Shown here one piece after another: positions 38,942-42,952 of a stretch of DNA of 42,952 bases (the stretch's first letter is position 1; each line of letters opens with the position of its first letter). The stretch covers positions 1 to 42,952 of the forward strand of contig JAHHQM010000013.1 of assembly GCA_020026395.1 (NCBI GenBank), given 5' to 3'. Under the pieces are notes generated by a model. It did not search any database and had not been told where the DNA came from. It saw nothing but the letters and a program-made list of their open reading frames with translations. This DNA comes from Alistipes sp. (GTDB lineage Bacteria; Bacteroidota; Bacteroidia; Bacteroidales; Rikenellaceae). The position numbers and the translations under genes are program-made.

Positions 38942-40297
38942 ATGAAACAATTATTTAAATCCGTAATGCTGTTCGCGGCAGCCGCGATGGCATTCACTGC
39001 ATGTTCCGATAATGAGGATTCGGTTATTGCTCCCGTAGAGGAAGGTGAAAATCTGACCTTCTCGGTTGAGGCCAATATCGAGAGTCAGACCCGTGCCGAT
39101 TTCGAGAACGGTAACAACAGCCAGATGACTTGGCGCGAAGGCGACCGTATTCGCGTGAACTATACGAGTACTGCCGATCGTCCGAATCAGATCGATTTGG
39201 ATTTTGACGTGAAAACTCGTAAGTTTATCAACAAGAATAACGACTTTATGCGTAGAATCAAGGTTGGTTCCGAGATGCACGCAGCTACGATGACTCCCGG
39301 TAAGGATGGTAATTTCGTCGGTATTCCCGCCGTACAGGAGAACAGCTACAATGGCGTTTATTTCAACCTCAAGAATGTTCCGTTCGAGGCTGCTCCCGTT
39401 GTTTTCGAGTCTTCGATGCAGGTGGAGAATGAGATTAATGCCGCCTTTAATTTCAAACACATTGCTTCGTATATGCAGATCCGCTTCGTAACGGAAGTTC
39501 CCGAGATGGTCGGCAAGCAGATCAAGATGGTTAAGTTTGAGGCTGTCGGTGCTGCCAACGAAGGTGGTGATTTTGTTCAGGTTGATTTCCCGACTGACTG
39601 CCCCACGATCGTGGACAAGGCTGCTGCGAAGGACTACAACAATGTGGCTTACCTGATGATCGTTCCGGGTACTTATACCGGTAACTTTATGGTGGAGACG
39701 ACGACCGGTGACGTGGTGACGATTCCGGTTACGGACAAGACCTTCAAACGCGCTAATGTACACCGTATTGCTTTGAATATTAAGCCTTCTGCCCAGAAAC
39801 AGGAGATGTATGTTCGTCTGACCGCAGCCAATAGCAGCGAGTTGTTGGTTGATGGTGCCGAGTTTGTCATCCTGGGTTCTCCGGAAAAGAGCAAATCTTA
39901 TGTATCGAATGAGTTCGGAACGACTTGGCTCGGTGCTGAGAAGCCTAAATTCAAGGAATTGGCAACCGGAATCTCGAGCGATTTTGTGGCTGTTGAAGAT
40001 GTAGCCGATGCACGTGTCTTCAAATTGATGACTCCTACCACTGCCGGTGAAGGTTGGTGGATCGAGAGCAAGGGTAAATATATGGAGTCTCAATCGGAAA
40101 ATTCTTATTTTGTAATGAATGACTTAGGTCAAGTTAATGATATGGATTACCACTTCAAGGTCTGGGTTGATGGTGACAAGACCAAAATTGAAGCTCTGGG
40201 TAACAACAAGGGAAAATGGGCTAATATTAAACAAGGCTACATTGGTAACACCCGCCGAGATAATCACATCTCGATCTTTGTAAAGTCTGCCAAATAA
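38942..40297 (+). CDS. Fimbrillin-like (FimA/Mfa1-type) lipoprotein
   Basis: The 451-residue product has a lipoprotein signal with lipobox FTAC (Cys21) followed by SDNED. A roughly 30-residue acidic prosegment comes next, then SQTRADF, with R51 as a likely trypsin- or gingipain-like processing site. The sequence then matches the fimbrillin N-terminal domain: MTWREGDRIRVNY, later AAFNFKHIASYMQIRF, and PGTYTGNFMVETTTGD. In known type V pili, lipidated prepilins cross the outer membrane, are cut after Arg, and polymerise by strand exchange. The C-terminal 130 residues (about 315-451) look like an added beta-rich domain. No FimB/C-like accessory genes are in the window, so it may be an orphan or tip subunit. 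Confidence 0.78.
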   Translation: MKQLFKSVMLFAAAAMAFTACSDNEDSVIAPVEEGENLTFSVEANIESQTRADFENGNNSQMTWREGDRIRVNYTSTADRPNQIDLDFDVKTRKFINKNNDFMRRIKVGSEMHAATMTPGKDGNFVGIPAVQENSYNGVYFNLKNVPFEAAPVVFESSMQVENEINAAFNFKHIASYMQIRFVTEVPEMVGKQIKMVKFEAVGAANEGGDFVQVDFPTDCPTIVDKAAAKDYNNVAYLMIVPGTYTGNFMVETTTGDVVTIPVTDKTFKRANVHRIALNIKPSAQKQEMYVRLTAANSSELLVDGAEFVILGSPEKSKSYVSNEFGTTWLGAEKPKFKELATGISSDFVAVEDVADARVFKLMTPTTAGEGWWIESKGKYMESQSENSYFVMNDLGQVNDMDYHFKVWVDGDKTKIEALGNNKGKWANIKQGYIGNTRRDNHISIFVKSAK

Positions 40298-40332
40298 TAT
40301 TGAGTCGATTTTTCTAAAGAAATAGCAAACGT

Positions 40333-40368
40333 AAAGACGGCTGTACTTCGGTACGGCCGTCTTTTTTT
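40333..40368 (+). terminator. Terminator after the fimbrillin-like gene
   Basis: 14-bp stem with one G-T pair (40333-40346 with 40351-40364), TTCG tetraloop, T run to 40368. It lies 35 nt after the stop codon. Confidence 0.9.
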
Positions 40369-40787
40369 GTGGTGGGGTAAGGCGAAGGGCGGAAGATGAG
40401 CGGAAATCGGAGGACGGATGTGTTGCGGACGGTTGCAGGTGTTTGCGGGCGGTGTGCGGGGGTGATGGGCGTGGGCGTGCGTGTCTGGGCGGTGTGTGGC
40501 GCGTGTCGGAGGTCGGGGAGCACGGGTTGCGTGTTGTGCGGGGCGGATAAATAAAGGTGGGTGTGCGGAACGGAATGCAGAAGAATAGAGGGGCGCGGGC
40601 AGGTGTGGAACGGCATACGGGCGGACAGGCAGGCGGACAAAGGAATAGGCGGGCGGACGGGCAAGTTGGCAGGTGCGGGACGGAAGACAGGCAGAGGAAT
40701 AGAAGAACGCGGGCGGGTGGCAAGCGGCTCGGAGATCGGGCGTATAAGCGCAAAAACAACCACTTCTCCATATTTTACATTTATTCG
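40369..40787. other. Gene-free block of skewed composition between fimbrillin and rloB-like genes
   Basis: The plus strand is G/T-rich to about 40,550 and G/A-rich from about 40,560 to 40,745 (40621-40680: 30 G, 15 A, 11 C, 4 T). On the minus strand, the sequence directly after the rloB-like gene is therefore C/T-rich and G-poor, as expected of a Rho utilisation site, and that gene has no intrinsic terminator. A minus-strand open frame here encodes only Pro/Arg/Ser low-complexity sequence. Confidence 0.55.
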
Positions 40788-41480
40788 CTATAATAGTTTC
40801 TCTGGATTTTCAAGTTCAGACACTAATAAATCAACCATAGTACACGGCTTATGCTCTTTGTAATCAGTATCTCCGATAAACATTGAACGCAATCGTTCTG
40901 CACATTGTTTGGCAAAATTTTCATTACCTATTGTCGTCAGTATCTGATAAGTGGAAACATCATTCTTTTGGTATATATAATTCTCATAGTCGGGATGTTT
41001 TCGTATTTCATTCTGCAACTTGACAATATAGTCATGGCGGTTAATACCTGTATCTAAATATTGAAAATGCAAGAAATACCACAATTCAAAGGCTTCATTC
41101 GTCCATGCACATTGCAAAGAATTGTTGGCTGCCAATGTTATGGCTTCGTTAAAGTCGTTGAAATCGTCTTTGTCGAAAACTACCCAAACACGGTCAAATG
41201 TAAGCTGGCGTTTCTTCTCCAATTCTTGTCTGATTTGGAGAGCCCTTTTCACAAGTGCGCAAGTTGATTTCCCTTCCCCTATGATTTCTTCATCACGTAC
41301 TTCAGAATACTTGTCTTTAATCAATGCTTGAAAGTAATTTGGTTCAGTACATGCACCTTCACAGACAATCAGGAAACGGACAATTTTGGAGCGAGTCTTC
41401 TCTTTGCGCTTCTTTGCAGCTTTAGCTAAACGCTTTTCGCGTTTTAACTCTTCTATTTTGTATTTTGGCAATAGTCCCAT
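40788..41480 (-). CDS. rloB: RloB-like protein with TOPRIM-type residues
   Basis: The 230-residue product starts with a Lys/Arg-rich segment (about 1-32), then FLIVCEGACTEPNYF (E41 in the CEG-x3-EP motif) and VWVVFDKDDF (D103-x-D105). An invariant Glu followed by a D-x-D pair is the pattern of TOPRIM metal-binding nucleases, and FELWYFLHF (near 132-140) is the other segment I associate with the RloB family. RloB was named as a gene linked to type I restriction loci in Campylobacter. It lies 13 nt after the RloA-like ATPase gene and is clearly its partner. Both are AT-rich against the rest of the window. The nuclease role is inferred, not shown. Confidence 0.85.
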   Translation of the reverse strand: MGLLPKYKIEELKREKRLAKAAKKRKEKTRSKIVRFLIVCEGACTEPNYFQALIKDKYSEVRDEEIIGEGKSTCALVKRALQIRQELEKKRQLTFDRVWVVFDKDDFNDFNEAITLAANNSLQCAWTNEAFELWYFLHFQYLDTGINRHDYIVKLQNEIRKHPDYENYIYQKNDVSTYQILTTIGNENFAKQCAERLRSMFIGDTDYKEHKPCTMVDLLVSELENPEKLL

Positions 41481-41493
41481 GATTATTCCCCTT

Positions 41494-42765
41494 TTATTTC
41501 AGAAATGGTATTGCTCCATAGCGTCCATTTATATAATCTTTTTGAACACTACGGTCATTTCTAATTTTGGCTCCTCTTTCATCTTTGAATTCAAGCAAAG
41601 AATAGAGGTCGGTAGATTCCGTATTGTCTTTTTCTGTAAACCAAATCTGGTCGCGACGTAAATATGCAAGATTAAGTAGGGTTGTGTCATAGGTGGCGAA
41701 AATTAATTGCGCTCCATTGGTGTTAATTTCAGAATCCATGAACAATTGTAGAATACTTCGTGTCAAAAGAGGATGTAGCTTTGCATCCAATTCATCGATA
41801 ATCAAAATTTTTCCAAATTTAAGTGTGTCAAAAATCGGTCCGGACATTTCAATTATCTTTTTTGTCCCTTCTGACTCCATTTCATCTTTATCAAAGGAAG
41901 CGATTCCATTTACGTTACCATTCTCATCATAAATATTATGAGTGGTTTTTGCTTCCATTACTTTGACACCTTTCAATTCTTCCATCAATTTTGTGCGTAA
42001 CGCATCAGGTACTTGCATTTTGCCAGACAAAGTTTCATCAGAGAAGATTTTTTCTGTGACCAACAAATCATTGAAACCAAGTTGGGTATGATGAAAGAAA
42101 TCCAAAGCCTGTTTGCAACCATCCAGATGCTCGTTGAACATCTTTAATGTAAATCCTTCATATCCACGACTATCCACACCTGAAAGATAATTGCAGTTAT
42201 TGAACCAGTCTAAAATACGCATTGATTTTGCTCCATTCAGTTGAGCTACTAAAGAAACAAAGAGCCGGTTGGCGGGTGTTGCACTTTCTTTGCCCAGTCC
42301 TTCCGGGAAGCGACTCTTTGATACCTCAAACTCGCTATCAACACGAAGGAACAGATTGAATTCACGTTGCCCTTCGCATTTTTCGTATAGCCATTCTTTG
42401 CAAATATGTGTTTTATCATAATCAAAACCATACCGATATTTTACATCATCTAAAAGAAACTGAATTTCAAATGATGTAGGCTCGTGGACTGAAGTAAGAT
42501 TCAACTTAAATGGTTGGAAATCTAATTCATCTTTAGGGTTTAATCGGACACTTTCTAATAGAACATTTCTCATGACCATTAAAGCCATAAGAACATTGCT
42601 TTTTCCACTTGAATTTGCTCCATACATAACTGCCACCGGCAGCAAGCGATATGTACCTTTGGTAATTACAGATTCTTTCAGTTCTTTAATTGAACCTGCT
42701 TCCAAACTGAGAGTTTTTTCATCCCGGAATGAGCGAAAATTCTGAAATGTAAAATTTATCAACAT
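41494..42765 (-). CDS. rloA: RloA-like AAA15/OLD-type ATPase
   Basis: From the ATG at 42765 the protein has 423 residues. A start at 42792 would lie on the likely promoter, so I reject it. ABC-type ATPase motifs are all present: FQNFRSFRD near the N-terminus, Walker A GANSSGKSN (K55), a Q-loop-like DFQPF, signature MESEGTKKI (about 296-304), Walker B and D-loop KILIIDELDAKLHP (D324, E325), then IFATYDTTLL. In related ATPases the last motif usually has His (ATH-D); here it is Tyr359. The 100-240 region is a helical insertion as in SMC/OLD-type sensors. Paired with a TOPRIM-like gene, this resembles ATPase/nuclease anti-phage modules such as PARIS, Gabija or OLD, by analogy only. Confidence 0.86.
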   Translation of the reverse strand: MLINFTFQNFRSFRDEKTLSLEAGSIKELKESVITKGTYRLLPVAVMYGANSSGKSNVLMALMVMRNVLLESVRLNPKDELDFQPFKLNLTSVHEPTSFEIQFLLDDVKYRYGFDYDKTHICKEWLYEKCEGQREFNLFLRVDSEFEVSKSRFPEGLGKESATPANRLFVSLVAQLNGAKSMRILDWFNNCNYLSGVDSRGYEGFTLKMFNEHLDGCKQALDFFHHTQLGFNDLLVTEKIFSDETLSGKMQVPDALRTKLMEELKGVKVMEAKTTHNIYDENGNVNGIASFDKDEMESEGTKKIIEMSGPIFDTLKFGKILIIDELDAKLHPLLTRSILQLFMDSEINTNGAQLIFATYDTTLLNLAYLRRDQIWFTEKDNTESTDLYSLLEFKDERGAKIRNDRSVQKDYINGRYGAIPFLK

Positions 42766-42789
42766 GAATCTATGCTTTATTAGTTTGAG

Positions 42790-42797
42790 CAAAGATA
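42790..42797 (-). promoter_or_regulatory. Putative promoter of the rloA-rloB pair
   Basis: Minus-strand TATCTTTG, an exact -7 match, 25-32 nt before the ATG at 42765. No standard -33 TTTG is seen. Confidence 0.55.
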
Positions 42798-42820
42798 TGA
42801 ATTATTTTCCATGCAGAGTT

Positions 42821-42839
42821 GATATTTTGAGAAAATATC
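42821..42839. repeat. Inverted repeat upstream of the rloA promoter
   Basis: GATATTTT (42821-42828) and AAAATATC (42832-42839) around GAG form an 8-bp perfect dyad, 24-42 nt upstream of the -7 element. No T tract is placed for termination. It is a candidate operator. Confidence 0.4.
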
Positions 42840-42893
42840 TCATATTTTAACACTTGATATGTGGTTTTGTTATGCCTGCTTAGCAATAAAGAC

Positions 42894-42952
42894 TTACCTC
42901 ATCAACTCCTGCGGATTAATCAGATCCTTGACGAAGAACATTCTCCGCCCGC
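42894..42952 (-). CDS. C-terminal end of a truncated minus-strand gene
   Basis: One minus-strand frame is open from the right edge to a TAA at 42894-42896 and would end in RRMFFVKDLINPQELMR. The other two minus frames stop within the same 60 bases. The stretch is richer in G and C than the adjacent rlo genes. I cannot identify the protein from 18 residues. Since RloA/RloB genes are known from type I restriction loci, a restriction-modification subunit is one possibility to test. Confidence 0.4.
   Translation of the reverse strand, partial: GRRMFFVKDLINPQELMR

Noticed and set aside
40124..40771. Minus-strand 215-codon Pro/Arg/Ser-rich frame after the rloB-like gene
   Set aside because: Low complexity, overlaps the fimbrillin gene end and its terminator, and mirrors the G-rich tract of the plus strand.
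1..42952. CRISPR array, insertion sequence, prophage or integrase
   Set aside because: I found no regularly spaced direct repeats, no transposase or integrase motifs and no terminal inverted repeats around gene blocks.

Overview
The window looks like chromosomal DNA from a member of Bacteroidota, order Bacteroidales. A GC-rich Rikenellaceae such as Alistipes is my best guess, by inference only. The grounds are: repeated promoters of the form TTTG-N19/20-TAnnTTTG upstream of housekeeping genes; lipoproteins whose Cys is followed by S-D-D/N-E; a fimbrillin-type lipoprotein; a gldE and phosphopantetheinyl transferase pair behind ftsZ; FtsZ ending in a DLPAYKRR-type tail; and fairly GC-rich coding DNA with weak Shine-Dalgarno sequences.

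Layout. 0.2-3.0 kb, minus strand: a membrane protein, thymidine kinase (tdk) and murA. 3.2-10.1 kb, plus strand: rpmH with a strong terminator, then cdd, an RluA-type pseudouridine synthase, dtd, a large multidomain nuclease lipoprotein, a YhcC-like radical SAM protein and a YitT-family membrane protein. 10.2-17.9 kb: priA-comF, dnaB-comM and a degenerate M48-type peptidase. 18.2-26.5 kb: the 3' half of a division and cell-wall cluster, murG-murC-ftsQ-ftsA-ftsZ, followed by gldE and a 4'-phosphopantetheinyl transferase. 26.6-31.1 kb, minus strand: a TGS-domain nucleoside kinase followed by gcvP. 31.2-34.6 kb: a 5'-nucleotidase lipoprotein and rpsA. 34.6-38.8 kb is mostly non-coding and carries the SRP 4.5S RNA, tRNA-Val(TAC), tRNA-Gly(GCC, minus) and a MATE exporter (minus). 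38.8-40.3 kb holds a 46-residue peptide gene and a fimbrillin-like lipoprotein. 40.8-42.8 kb, minus strand, is an AT-rich RloA/RloB-like ATPase plus TOPRIM-like pair, with the end of another minus-strand gene at the right edge.

How it fits together. The left 34 kb is ordinary core biology: nucleotide salvage, peptidoglycan precursors, replication restart, replicative helicase, divisome, glycine cleavage and translation. The parts most worth a second look are the RloA/RloB-like module, which stands out by base composition and resembles two-gene ATPase/TOPRIM anti-phage systems; the peptide-fimbrillin locus; FtsQ with a charged insert of about 115 residues; an M48-family protein that has lost its zinc ligands; and intergenic DNA whose base use is strongly skewed in blocks that start at gene ends. 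No CRISPR array, insertion sequence or prophage was seen.
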